Assembly: GCA_008931825.1 (NCBI GenBank)
Contig: QXVZ01025822.1
Coordinates: 1 to 64,000 of the forward strand
Reading direction: 5' to 3'
DNA: 64,000 nucleotides
From: Phallusia fumigata
Taxonomy: Eukaryota > Chordata > Ascidiacea > Phlebobranchia > Ascidiidae
Below are positions 42,401-57,400 of the stretch, piece by piece. Position numbers and translations under genes: made by a program. Below the pieces are notes generated by a model. It was not told where the DNA came from. It searched no databases and saw only the letters and a list, made by a program, of their open reading frames with translations. The first letter of the stretch is position 1. The number at the start of each line of letters is the position of its first letter.

Positions 42401-45400
42401 ATTAAGATTTCCGAACAAGTCACGGGGTCAACTAAATCTTAACAGTGATACAAGTACAGCCTGGGACATGAGGGCTAATAACGTCCAGGAAATTCAGCAA
42501 ATATAAATCTAAGCTTAACAGGGTATCTGCCGGGATAAGACAACCAGGCCATAATCCGATTTAACAACTTGGAAGCTGTTTGTACGAGTTGTACAAAGTA
42601 TTCTGAAGGAAAAGATCTGTACTAGTCACATCGTAGACTTGACGGCTAAAAACGTCACCACATGTGAAACATATTTTGCGGTGCACGTGTACTGATGGAT
42701 AACACCTATATGTCGACCGACTTAAACTTTTAAACATTTGGGTGATTTTTGTTTCCACAATTAGCAACGATCAACACCATTATTTCCAACAACACTTATA
42801 AATAAAACCCCTTTGTAAGACCTAGTAAAAGAACTACCATTAGTATGACCCATCCTTATTGTGGTTGCTCGTGCGGAATTGGGCACTATTTTCGAATAAA
42901 GAATCAACTTTTTAGGCGTAGCAACCACATGTCGGCCACCATCGAACATTGCACCTTGTTGTCGACACACTGCCACCCGACGTTGTCTTCCCACGCCGCA
43001 GTTTCCTTCCGCAAGTTCGCAACCTCCCCAGCCCGTCAATTTCCACACATAACAAGGTTTATTGCAACAAGGCCGGATTTGGACCAAGTCACGTGGACAG
43101 AGACGACCCGAGGCAGAAGGATATCGAAGAATCTGTTGGTTTAATGGATTGGAATTCTTTTTCCGCGTTGAGTGAATTTTCAAAATACATATCACAGATG
43201 CAAATACCAAAACGACAGGTTATCCATATATTATTACTGCCTGAAAAACATGCAAATACCTAAGTTTGACGAACAAAATCTTTACCTCTCTTGTCCGTCT
43301 GCGCATCCTTGACATACTGCACTCGTCTGAACACGTGCTCCACGTTGTCCAATCAGAGACGAGGCAATCGATCGGGCATGGAATACGACACGAAGCCGAC
43401 TGCGGTGCAGGAACGGTGACGTTACTCTTAGCGCATCTGCGGGTTGCAAGATAGTTCAGGGTTATAAGACGCAGTAGCAGGCGTTGGCAAGCAAGAGTGG
43501 TTCATTGAATATTGCGTTATACGTGTTTGGCCGGCCCCGCCGAGAATAGAGAACTAAGGGAGTCGCAACTGCAGGTCAACATGTGTGTGTGTGTGTGTGA
43601 GTGTGTTTAAGTCACGGCAATGGCCTTGTGACGAACCCGTCGCGGCGTTTCGGCTCCTAATGTGATAAATATGGTTGAGGGGCCTTAGTGGTGGGGATAA
43701 GCTGCCAAGGGAGCGGTAGTTATGCCTTACAAAATGTACACCAAGTATATTGGTTGCCGAGTTATACACATAAGGGTATAAAAAACAACAACTACATGTG
43801 GTCACACCTAGAAAAGAATTAGTCGCATAAAGTAGTTTTACACTGAAGTCACAAATTTTGACAAGTTTGTGGTTAATTGTATTGGTATTTGTTATTGTTT
43901 ATTTTTTATCTACAACCACATGTTTAAAGTAGTTTACTGTGCACAATCCAATCTCCCGCCTATGCTTGACAAGATGTAGCAACAGGTTAGACGACACTAA
44001 TACGAACTTGGATGGATGAACGGGTTGTCCAGTGCTTTTCACGCAATTCGCTTTTCTCCGTTTACTTCCTTCACCACACTTCGCATCGCCGCCGAGCATA
44101 CAACTTCCCCAACCCATCCACTGAACGCTAAGAACAAACAAAAAGTTTTCTTAACTTCTTTTTGCATGGCAGGTGTATTTAGCCCAATTACCTAAATGTA
44201 AAACAGTTTGTGTTCAGCTCACATTCTTCACTTTGGCTTAATTCATCCGCTTCGGGACAGAGAGCGTTAACCACCGATGTAGACACTAAAATGAAACGGA
44301 TTCAAGTAAAGGGTGCGTACCGCCACAAGAATGGTTCAAAAGTGTTAGTAGCATGGTCATAGTTATTAATACAAGGCTACTGCCAACGGATTGAAACCGT
44401 ATTTGTTTAATTTTTTGGTGGAGATACGGAAAATACCAGTTTTATGTTCATAACCCAGAAGCAAAACCAGCAATGTAATTTACGAGTAAACTTGACAAGA
44501 GTTAAAATTTTTTTTACAACTTTCATGAACTACTTTTCTACCACCTACATGCAGCAACTGCTGGCTGTCGAACAATCCTCCTAGTTCTAGTTCGCGTTGC
44601 TCCTGAACAGCTTCCAGTCGTTCCAGTTTGCGTGTTACCACTAGCAACGCACGGTTGCCATGACGACCATTCGGACACGACGCAACGGTCGGGACAGGAC
44701 GCATTGCACTCACGTGACCCATAGGGGATTGCCGAGATATCGCACAGAAGAAAATCGTCCACGCGCTTGGCGTAGTTGGCATAACCTTTACTGCGCGAAG
44801 TGCTGTAACACTGCACGTTGCGCGTTTGGACTCCTGCCGAAGAGAGTTTGTGATACATGTGTTCGTATCGCGGGTTCAAGGTATGTTGTTGGCAAAAAAT
44901 GACAATCATGTCACAAACCAAACCAAAGTCAACAGCTAGAATTTTCTGTGCATTTTACAACGTGGGATGCGTTTTTCATGGTAACTTTTTTCTATTCTAT
45001 CTAACCAAGTCAAGGCGTTTGCCTGAGAGCTTATTCCTATAACTGTAGACATAAAAACATGGCGATAAACATGGCGATAAACGAGGCTCCTATAATTCGA
45101 TAAAAGGCCACAACGCTAGCATTTTGCGACAAAACCAAATCATATTGAAATTTAGAACGTAAATGATTTGTTATGTGTTTACGAGCTTTTAAGAAAGCAC
45201 ATTCCAACAACATGATCGGACCTCAAGATTTCCAAACACTTACGACAGTTAATCGATGCAAATCATTAATTTGGACACGCAACAAATCGCTGAACAGGCC
45301 GGCCCATAAGACTTGGATCAATATAATCTCCGAAAATTCCTAAAGATTACACAAACCTGGACCACAGGAATTAATCGATGTTGCGTTGATGACGTCACAT

Positions 45401-48400
45401 GACTCCCATGACGCAGCCACCCAGAATGTTTCGTCACATTCCTTGCGACAAGACCGCAATTGTCGAACCTACAGTGATACAGTTTTGTCATGGAACAGCT
45501 ACAGTTAAAGTTACTAAGGCACAAAGAACTCGACGTAAATAAAACCAGACGAAATGTTGGGGAATCATAAAGAAACCTTTATTCCTCCTAATTCATTTCC
45601 TACTACAAAAAACGTACGATAAAAAAAACTAATTTAAACATTAAATATTATATCGCAGCAGACAATTTGTAGCACAGGTTTAAAAAATCTAAAAAATCCA
45701 AAAAAACAAATTCGGTCCTTGGACCGATTTTTCAAAAAAAAATTGAAACCAAAATCCAGGAACTAAAAACAACAAGCAACAAAATGTACAGACCTGGTCT
45801 GAAGCAGGGCACGATCTTCCGCCGTGTTGTGGTTGATCAATGAAATCCTGGAAGCGAACCTGAAGGTTTTCACCGCACGGAAGATTGGAGCTTTCCGTCG
45901 GGGGAACCATCAACGATGTGATGTCGTCGGCTGTGACGCCACACAGTCCCCATTGAGACCACTCGCTCATTGCGCAATCAACAGGGCAGGGAACCTGGTA
46001 CAATTATGGTGCCATGTAAGACAAAAACTTGTGGGCTTCCAATGCTGATACCCTTGTCCAACAGAAATCTTACTCCGGACACAAAAGCTTTACCCGCCAG
46101 GATTTTACATTCTTATGAAAAAAATAATATCAAATCAACTGAAAACTTTCGTTACACTTACCTCGCATTCTTCCTCTATGTAGACGCGATATGAGCACTG
46201 AGATGCGTCCAGCATCGTTCCGCTCTCAGCATCGAAACATCCCAACGATTTCTTGCGTCTCCCCGCTCCACACTGACGAGTTTCACGCGCTAGTGAGTAC
46301 GCAGGTTTCGGGACAGCCCCTGTTGTCATCTGCGTCACTGGACAATCCGTACTGCTGTCGAACTGTTAAAACATATTACCGTTTAATACGTACGTAATTT
46401 CAAAAAAGTCATCTATTATTTCAAGTTGTGTTCGCTTCCACACGAATATGACCCAATCTTTAGCTTTGGGTTTAATACATTAAACCCATAGAACATAATG
46501 GTTTGATATAATAAACCCATAGACATCAAGGTACGCCGTAGGTGTTACAAACCTAACTATAATTAAATGGCAAATGCATTGCCAACTTCATCGTCATGGT
46601 ATGTATAAAATTTAGAAAAATCGTCAGTGCCCTAATTCCTTCGAATGTCTGCGACGGATAATAACAGCAATTGTTTTTATATCACGCCACTGCGTCTCCG
46701 ATATCAAAGTGTGACGTCATTTAAGACACGAAAACGAGTCATTTTGTGGTTACATTGAGCGCCGCCTTTCAAGTTCAAAACCACACAGGCTTCACATAAG
46801 CCACAAATTTGGTCTGGGTGGCGGCGTTATTTAAAGCCCAATGTTAAAACGAGCCACATGCAACGTTTTTAACATCCATATGAAGGAATTCAACAGCAAA
46901 GAATTAAATTTACCATGTTCTGACTGCACGATTTAAATGTAAGCATACAAAACAAAGCAGGAGTTGTGTTTGCACAGTTTCACAATAGGGTCTAATATAC
47001 ATATATATGTAACGTACTTAATCTACAATTTATACAATCTACAATAGTCTCCTTAATAGGAACCGGTGGTTACAAAATAAAACTTCTCAATAAAAACCCT
47101 TACAGATTACATGTTCGCATTACGCAACAGCGATGATTACTTGCAGGGATCAATCAAAATTCTAACATATACATTTTCGCACCAAATTGCAGCACTTGTT
47201 AAAACACGTGGAAGAAATACGTCAGCAGCACTCACGTCATCGTCGTCGATTATGCATGACGACCAGGGGCCAACCGGACGAGAGACTGCCCGTGCACCGC
47301 CCGGCGACAAAGTGGGCTCTTCGGTTCCCAGCTGTTGCGTGGTAGCCTCGGGTTGGCGAATGAAACCGGATCCCATGAGCGGAGCGAGAGTGGCCTGACA
47401 TCCGTTTCTCTTCATCCATTTCCTCAATTTGGAGCTCTTGGGACAATCGGCCTGACAGGGACGGGTGGCGTGTGGAATCGGACCCGCGAACTAAATACAG
47501 ACGACTTAATTGATTTAGAAGGTTTTGTTTGTTGTGGTTAAAAGCAAAGAGTGTCCTGGGACTTTAGCGTGAAGTAATGGGAATTGCTCGTCGTACGGGG
47601 GTGGAAGTGGCGATATTTTGAATATAAATGCCGCTTGGGTTTAGAAATTGAGTGATCGCGTCTTTATGAAATCTTTTGGTTAAAGATTATAAATATCGTA
47701 AGTTATGTCATCAAGACTTTGACGAACTTGACAGTCACTTTAATTGTACTTATCGATACAAATATTTGTTAAAATAAGTTTTGATATTAATATTTCTCAC
47801 AAGAATTGAAATTTAATACATGAAAAAATAGTCTTAATTACATTTTAAATAGTGGTGCTTAACAGATCAAATAAATGAGAAACAGAAAAGCGTTACAAGT
47901 TTTTTTCAAAATGCATAGATCCAACTTGGATCCATGGTTCCAGCTATATTTCACATATACCTGGATGCACTTGACGGTTTCAGCTTCAGCATTTCCAGAA
48001 AGCGTCAGCAGTCGACATTTCACGGACCGCGTTTTGACGCCAGAACATTTTCCTTTGCCTTTGAACATCGCGGTCATTCCCCGGGCTAGCACGCACGGAC
48101 TCCACTTGCTGCTGTGCCACCTGTGCAACGGGGCAGAAAAACAAACGAAACTTAGTGTGACGCGGTAATGGCAGTCAATCGTAAGTTAATAGCCGCGGAA
48201 ACGTGAACGATCGGGTAGCGAGGGCGTAGGCTGTGTTAAGATTACAGAGCTGGCCACTTGTAACGCAATTACGGGCAGTTTCATGTATAAAGGCTTTTCA
48301 TAGAAAATGGGATGCCACAAAACGGCCTCGGGTTCCTTATAAAATGCGTCAAGTAAAATAGCAAGTCTGATTAAGGAAATGGAATTTTTTAACTTGACAG

Positions 48401-51400
48401 TATTTGCCTTGGTACGTTACTGACTTGGTATCACTTATTTATTAGGTTGACATTTAATGAGGTTCGAAACGAACTGAATGCAGCCAACCGTGGGTTGTTT
48501 TGGTCTAATACAGTCTTGTAATCTGGTTTTAGTCAAACACGGAACTTGATTATCTCTAATAATTGAAAAAAACATTTTTGTACAAGCAATGCTTTAAGCA
48601 AAAACACTTCTTCTACAATGTGAATGTAAAATCGAGTTAAAATTGGAATAATTTTAAACAGATCAATACCACAAAATCCAATTGCAAACGGCCTCACAAT
48701 ACAAAACACAGCCCTTCGCAACGTTTGACACAAAACAACGCAGGTTATCTAACAAAGAATAGGCGCAATTTAAGTCAAACTTTGACGTGCGTGGCCTTTT
48801 TGCCGCTCCACATTCGCTCCGAAGAATCAATAGCGACAATAAAGTAAAATCCAGCCACGGGGGGCCATGCATTATTGAATAGGTAAGACAAGAGGCTGTG
48901 TACTTACTGGTAGAGCGAGCACTGTTGTGATTCGTCGCACATTCGCACTTGTTCCAGCTCCAAACGACAAGGCTCGCCACTGCCCACTCTGTGCTGAACA
49001 ACGTATCGCCGGCGACGTTGGTACACACTTACTAAGTCTGTGGACAGAAAAAACGAAAGCTTTCGTTACAAGTTTAATGAACTGAAATATGTTACCCTAT
49101 GACGAAGACATTTTCTCCAGGAGTTAGAAGGTTGTTATTGGATTATGTTTCATAAAGTTGCATTCTGATGTCAAACATATACCTGTATAGTTTAGCCGTT
49201 TCAGTTAGGACTTTACTCTACACTTGTTGTGGCGCATTTTAATCTTGTCANTTTGAATATAAATGCCGCTTGGGTTTAGAAATTGAGTGATCGCGTCTTT
49301 ATGAAATCTTTTGGTTAAAGATTATAAATATCGTAAGTTATGTCATCAAGACTTTGACGAACTTGACAGTCACTTTAATTGTACTTATCGATACAAATAT
49401 TTGTTAAAATAAGTTTTGATATTAATATTTCTCACAAGAATTGAAATTTAATACATGAAAAAATAGTCTTAATTACATTTTAAATAGTGGTGCTTAACAG
49501 ATCAAATAAATGAGAAACAGAAAAGCGTTACAAGTTTTTTTCAAAATGCATAGATCCAACTTGGATCCATGGTTCCAGCTATATTTCACATATACCTGGA
49601 TGCACTTGACGGTTTCAGCTTCAGCATTTCCAGAAAGCGTCAGCAGTCGACATTTCACGGACCTCGTTTTGACGCCAGAACATTTTCCTTTGCCTTTGAA
49701 CATCGCGGTCATTCCCCGGGCTAACACGCACGGACTCCACTTGCTGCTGTGCCACCTGTGCAACGGGGCAGAAAAACAAACGAAACTTAGTGTGACGCGG
49801 TAATGGCAGTCAATCGTAAGTTAATAGCCGCGGAAACGTGAACGATCGGGTAGCGAGGGCGTAGGCTGTGTTAAGATTACAGAGCTGGCCACTTGTAACG
49901 CAATTACGGGCAGTTTCATGTTTAAAGGCTTTCCATAGAAAATGGGATGCCACAAAACGGCCTCGGGTTCCTTATAAAATGCGTCAAGTAAAATAGCAAG
50001 TCTGATTAAGGAAATGGAATTTTTTAACTTGACAGTATTTGCCTTGGTACGTTACTGACTTGGTATCACTTATTTATTAGGTTGACATTTAATGAGGTTC
50101 GAAACGAACTGAATGCAGCCAACCGTGGGTTGTTTTGGTCTAATACAGTCTTGTAATCTGGTTTTAGTCAAACACGGAACTTGATTATCTCTAATAATTG
50201 AAAAAAACATTTTTGTACAAGCAATGCTTTAAGCAAAAACACTTCTTCTACAATGTGAATGTAAAATCGAGTTAAAATTGGAATAATTTTAAACAGATCA
50301 ATACCACAAAATCCAATTGCAAACGGCCTCACAATACAAAACACAGCCCTTCGCAACGTTTGACACAAAACAACGCAGGTTATCTAACAAAGAATAGGCG
50401 CAATTTAAGTCAAACTTTGACGTGCGTGGCCTTTTTGCCGCTCCACATTCGCTCCGAAGAATCAATAGCGACAATAAAGTAAAATCCAGCCACGGGGGGC
50501 CATGCATTATTGAATAGGTAAGACAAGAGGCTGTGTACTTACTGGTAGAGCGAGCACTGTTGTGATTCGTCGCACATTCGCACTTGTTCCAGCTCCAAAC
50601 GACAAGGCTCGCCACTGCCCACTCTGTGCTGAACAACGTATCGCCGGCGACGTTGGTACACACTTACTAAGTCTGTGGACAGAAAAAACGAAAGCTTTCG
50701 TTACAAGTTTAATGAACTGAAATATGTTACCCTATGACGAAGACATTTTCTCCAGGAGTTAGAAGGTTGTTATTGGATTATGTTTCATAAAGTTGCATTC
50801 TGATGTCAAACATATACCTGTATAGTTTAGCCGTTTCAGTTAGGACTTTACTCTACACTTGTTGTGGCGCATTTTAATCTTGTCAAGATTCGTCTAAACG
50901 TAAAAAAATCTTGAGTAATGTGGCATAAATACCCAGCGTAAAAACACACGACAGTGGCTTTTTCAGCAACCAAAATGACACCACACTAAATATGGGCCGT
51001 TCACAAGCTATAGTAAAACGGTAACAAAACATGCTTTGGTCGAAAATTTGAGGTCCATAACTCAATGAAGCGATCAGGCCATTGTTGAGCAACGGACGTC
51101 AGAAACTTCGCACAGATGTCTTACTAGGGGAAGTGGTCGAAAGGAACGAAGAATTCAAATTCATGATAAGCTTGTCGCATTCCAGCTGACAGCTGCTCCA
51201 TTCCGACCACTGTGATAAGATGCAATCCTGCCGGCATCCAACTGCACAAGGCCTACTCGTGATCGGTTTGTCCCATTTCATACAAATCTGAACAAAACGT
51301 TAGTGTAACGATTACTTCAAGGGGCTCGCATATTGTCCAAACGAATTTTTGAATTTGGAATCCGTTTATTTGTAATGAAGTACATGGTCTCGTCTGTTGC

Positions 51401-54400
51401 TTTTAAAACAGTGTATATAATGACCTCACGACAACAACGTAGGGTTAATACAAAAGATAAATGTAGTATGACAAACACTTTTTTGTTTTTTATCACAAAA
51501 TATTTTTCTGTTGGTAAAAATAGCGACAATCTTTTTTCAGTAAAAGATCTCAAGTACGACGCACACGCCGATCTTGTTCGAATGTACATTTCAATGTTTA
51601 ATCAACCTTGTTTAACAACGTCGTCGAATTGGGCGGTGCGAAAGTAACAGCTTGTTGCCACATGAGTCTGATAAAACCAACAATTGCGTCAAAATAGAGT
51701 TTTCGACCGTTCCTTGTAGTCATTTACCACAAGGTGTGCCGAGGTCGTCGCCCTGTCGCATTTGCCCCAACATTAAACACCCCCTGTCGGCTTGTCATCA
51801 CTCGTAACGCGTAATTACGTATCATTATAGCAATAGCTGTGGGACTCTGCGCCGCGTCGCCTATGTCGCGAAAAGTTAAAACGGAAGCCAGTGTTTGATA
51901 AGTTTAAAAACAGAGAATCGTCAGCACGCACGAGGGGTCATGAAATGTACGTTTTGAAGTATCGGGTTGGTATTAGAATTGGAAACTCTCGTGTTGTGAA
52001 TCTTTGCTCGCGTCTAATCTTTTGGTTGTTACAAACAGCAATGGGAATTTCAATTACATTTTTAAATCAACGCGAATTCTTTCACGAAACTATGCATGGA
52101 CATGGCTTACACCTCAGCATTGCCGTCTGGTCTGTTTTTGCTGATCGTACGAAACTTAAATTCTGTTTCCAATTTAATCATGCTGGTCAATTTTTGTATT
52201 GTCAATTTTTGTGCTTTGACTACAAAATGTGAATGTTGGGGGATTAAAATGTAATGGCGTTTTCGGTTAAATATGGTCTAAACAATGATTTTCTCAACAA
52301 ACTGAGTCACTCCAATGCGACAGGTTACAGAAAAACGTTTCCTACACAAAATAAAAATGAGCGTTCTTTACTGGTTGTCTTCTCCTTCTGGTTTGTTACC
52401 CAACGGAGATTATACGATACCAGTTTACGAAAGAAGTCCAAGCTTTGAACACCTAGAGCGGGCAACCAGTCGTTAACATTTGTATTTCGTTTTTGTTTAA
52501 AATGCATAAAACCTTCCTGGAAACTGTAATTAAACTCCATGTAACGTTAAAAGGCCGCGTGTGTTGGGCCTTTAAAGTAGCACAGAAGCGGCAAGTTACG
52601 GGCGCATGCGGCACACGCGTTTGTTTACACACATCATTTTCCGATTTCCCACCGGAACCCGTGTGCACTGAAGCGCGATTTCCCGTTTAGTTCTGAATTT
52701 CCGGAGGCCTGTTGACCGCGTATTATTCCCGTACACCCAAGGTAGTCACATTGTGCCGAAAAACAGCCCTTGGGGTCGAGAAGGGTAGAACCGCACCCGC
52801 GACTGATTGATCGTGAAACTTGTGTTCGTTCAAGTCATAACAGACACTCGAAGTTATCAAAGGGAAAAATTTAAACCTTGATTTGACAATGCTTTACGCG
52901 CCGGAGTATAAAGTTTTAATGCGATTTTGCTTTAGAACAATTTCATTCCATGCAATATGCGAACGTTTGGAAATGGGACGGCCTGAAACGAGATATTGAG
53001 TTTTGTCCAATAAAAACCACAACTATGGCATCTCGAACTGGAAGCATAAAATATTGTTTAAATCACCACATTACCATGTCATACGCTGTGACTGGTTGAA
53101 AAGGATTCCACCTTTGAACTGAAACTGAAGCGCCGCCTTGGTTTAGAATTTCACGGTCGTCAACTCGATTTCGATATATCGACCTAGTGCGTAATGCTGA
53201 CCAAGCCTGCATACAAAGTGACGGCACGCCCATTCGTCAATTTATGCCACCAGCCTAGGAATTAGTCGCAGTGACTGCAATACACATTTCAACCCGGGAT
53301 TGTAACAAGCGGAAAATTTAAAGAGTGATTGATATGCGCAATGGTAATCTGGTTATATAATAGGTGAGACTCTATTTAAGGACAGCGAAGTGATAATTTG
53401 AATTGGGAAGAATAGACAACACGCAAATTGCCGATATACATAAGAAAACGTTAACAACGCGGTTAGGCCAGATAGAATATTCACATCACCACAACAAACA
53501 GCTAATAGTACGTAGAGGTAGTCACTTGACTGTTTATCTATGTTTATTCTCAGTTAACATAAAATCGTAATATGAAGCAGTGCGATATATTTAAAACGCG
53601 TGTAGTAAAATCTCTTAACATTTGTGTTTCCTAAAAACAAAAAAAATCCATTGCTCATGTTCGAAATAGGTTACCACCAACAAAATTCGACCCAACCTCA
53701 GCAGAACAAGAACCAAAAGTAACCCAGAGAATGTTTTTAATTTACCTTGCGTCGAACAGATTCGCTGTCCTTCTTCCTACATTGAACTTGGCGTGTTTGA
53801 TACCCGACGCCGCAGACCGGTGGAGATTGGGTTTGTGGGTAGACCAAGGAGTTTGTGCCGTTGTTGTCTGCACTCCCATTCCGCTGGCTTGACATCAATC
53901 CCACAGGCTGTAAGCAAATCGTTTACAGCTCCGTTACAAGTTCAAGTGTATTAAAGTTCAGTCGGGTTCACACAAAGTCACAACGATAAAACCAAACGTT
54001 CAGTTGCATCTTCGAAAGGTTTTGTTACGTTTGCCATGAGGGTCAAGAAACAGGTGTACGTATGCGCGGTCTTCAATACTAATTCTAAGAAACTTGTTGA
54101 AAACCAAAATCGCTGCAAATAATTTTTAACGACTTAACGTGGTGTTGTCAAAAGCGCAAAACGATAAACTGCATCCAGTCGCTGCCACATCCCAAACCAG
54201 CTACGCCTTGCCGTTCCGGGTTAATAAAGCTTTAATTTCGCGTGCAGGGAGTGACACGCGCCGCTGGGAACAACTTCCAATTGTCTGCCGAGCTCGATTA
54301 TATCAAATCCCTCGCGACTGTGAGGAAGAAGCTACCAGTGTGCCGAGCGTTCAACGACAAACACAATCGATACAGAGCATTGAGCGGCGACAATAAGTCT

Positions 54401-57400
54401 ATTCCGGGCTTTGAGACTGGGCATCGAACGACATCGACCATGAAGTGGAGCGAAAGTAAGCTACCCGCTGGCTCTCTGTTGTAAGCTGCGACCCGATATC
54501 AGGGAGTGTCGCTTCGCATGTCTTCGGTGCGAGATTAGTGGACTTTGCACAAACCGGCTTTCTAAAGCAGTAACATCAAAAAGACCTTATTTTGAAAAAA
54601 AATTGATTTGCTTTGACATTGCAATTAGGCTTAGAAGAAACGATTTAGGTCGAGATTTGAAAGTCTAATTTAAACCTCTTTTTTAATGTCTTTTCTGTAA
54701 CCAACTGCAAACCGAGCGTAGATATGATGATGCTTATACAGGGACAACTTTCATTTCATATTACGAAATACGAACATTTGCGGAAGACAACGCGCAGTTC
54801 GCCTTTGCCTTTGAGTTCGTGTGACTGTAAAAAGGGGAACGTCGGCGCCAGCCGCGGGATTATTCCGGAAACATCAATAAACAAATCTCAACGCAGTATA
54901 AGATCGGGGCCACCCGCAAACTGACCATAACGTCAGTTTGCCAGTGCACTGCGATTTTGACACACTTGTCGTTCGGATTGCCAGCAAACACACGAAAACT
55001 AACGGTTTTAATGGGGCATGACATTAACAGCACGTGACCATAAACAAGCAGCCATATAAACAAGTTCTTTCTCTGTGCGTAAACATTGGTACCAGGAAAT
55101 CAACATGCACCTGTCGGTCGTGAAGTGGCAAATACAAAGGGACTCCACGAGTTATACGACGGCTGGCCGATTTGTTTCGCAAAAGCAAATTATAGCAACT
55201 AACTTGCAGCATTTTTAGGTCACGTCTCGTAAATCCTCTTGCAGGATCAAGTGTATTTACGTGCAATTACTAAACCAATTTGCGGGACGTGAAAGCTAAA
55301 CATTTGGAAACTTTTAACAAGGCACTCTGTAAGCAAAAACAGTTGCAGGGCCTTGTAGGCTGCCACATAAATAAGCTACAAAACAACAATGCCAATGAAA
55401 CAATCCATAATGTTAATCAATACAAACCCACCGACGGAGTGCGGGTATCCTTCATCTGGCAGGGCCCCCATCTCGATTTGTTCCAGAAGTATACGGAACA
55501 TTTTTGTAGGTTGCATTGACGCGATTGAACGAAGGAATCTTTTCGGGGACATGGAGTCCCTGTTGGACCCGGAAAGGCCAAAATGGCTCGTTTTCTGTAA
55601 AAATGTTTTAAAATGTTTGGGCAATTGCAATGGGAAAAATACTTTTTGCCTGTAGGAAAAGGACTAGACACCATGTCTGTATTCTCGCCTGCACAGAAAG
55701 GTATCTTGTTTTACGGCTTAGTCACACCCACCTTATCTGCTGCTGGGACCCCTTTTTTCCTCTTCTGCAAGTATGTGGGCACGGGCTCCAGTGACTCCAG
55801 TCGGACAATACGCAGTCACCTGAGCATGGAACGTGGCAAGGCAGAAGTCGAGGCACGACCAGCGCTGACGGAGGTTCGTGGCATTTCGAGTCGGGAACCG
55901 TGTTTCTCCACAAGTCTCGACACACAAGAGATTGTATCATCATACTCGACCCACACTCACCCACCTCTGGTTGGCATGGCGACAGTGAGGTCACGTGCCA
56001 ATGGTAGCACCTAAGTTGAGTATTTAAATGTTGGTTCGATAATAACGCACATTGTGCGCATAAATGGTGCATCGTCTGTTGTAAACTGCGATGCCTTATT
56101 TTAAGAGAATGAAAACTGCGATGCCTTTTTTTAAGAGAATGAAAACTGCGATGCCTTATTATAAGAGAATAGGCTGGAGCCGGGCATTTCGGTTCAACAT
56201 ATTTTCTTTTCGTATGCAGCTAAACTCATGCTAAACCAATAGAGACAATACAACGACTTTTATTCACCTCGCATTTTCGCATGGGGCAACCTCCAGCGTA
56301 TGAGGACAATCTTCTGGACGTCCATAATTATCGAATATTTTCCGCTGTCTGCGCTGGTAGCCTTTGATACTTTTTGATGCCTTAAACCTGGTGACGTCAG
56401 GTTTGGTGTAGTTGACGTCACCCGGACAGGTGGGCAAAGCACATTTTGACCAATCCGACCACTGACCCATCACACATTGCTGTGCACAAAGGACATTGCA
56501 CTCTTGCCAAGATGGCAGCTTTTGGTTCTATGAAGCAGGAGTTAGGATTTATTTAACATATACTTGGCATAAAACTAGGTGGGGGGAAATTTTTGGGTGA
56601 TCAGAGTGTGCAAAAATTTTTTTTACAAAGTTATATTTTATTGTCATTTAAAATGATTTATAACATACCACTAAATGTCTTTGTCAATTTTAAAAGTGCA
56701 CTATAGGGCTATTTCTGGCTGTCATGAATATTTAATGACAAGCTGACATAGGCTTTCAGTTTAACACAAGAGAACTTGCATGATCAATGATTACAAAATA
56801 AAAGGTATGCAACTGGCACCAAAATCTATTTCTAATAACAACTCAATTCATATGTGTGAGATGGCATGCAAGAAATGCTTTCAAGTCTGATTAAGGGTAA
56901 TTCTCAGGCATGCAGCAACCAGGAAGGCTTTGCAAGTGGCTCAGGAGTTTATTAAAACAGTTCCCATGAGGGTGGTTGTCATTTGGTTCCCATGGGGTTG
57001 GTCTAATCTCTCGTAATTTGCATTTCAGGTTGAGCAGGTCAAAGCTTATTGTTTAAATATTGCAGCTTTACACACAATCTTAAGCTTTTTGTCTGTATTC
57101 TTTCTACTATTATAGATGCATGAGTTATAAACAATTTTATCTGTTTAAACATAGAGTATTCAAAAATGTACGCTACAAGTTTGAAATGGATGCACTGTTG
57201 GGTAAAATTAAATACGGTCTTTAAGGTTTTGCAAAACATGTTATGCTCCCCCTCACACACATACACACACACAATACACTGGCATTTACTTAGGACATAA
57301 ATAATACAAACCTTACTAACTAACATATTATGGTACACATTTTAAGTGTCGGAGCATAAATTATTAAACATATAAATGTTGATGGAAAATATTTTTTTAA

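Noticed and set aside
47617-50885. Real tandem duplication adding extra TSP1 modules to THSD7
   Set aside because: Single N at the joint, near identity including introns, silent differences only, and an immediate stop when the copies are read in series.
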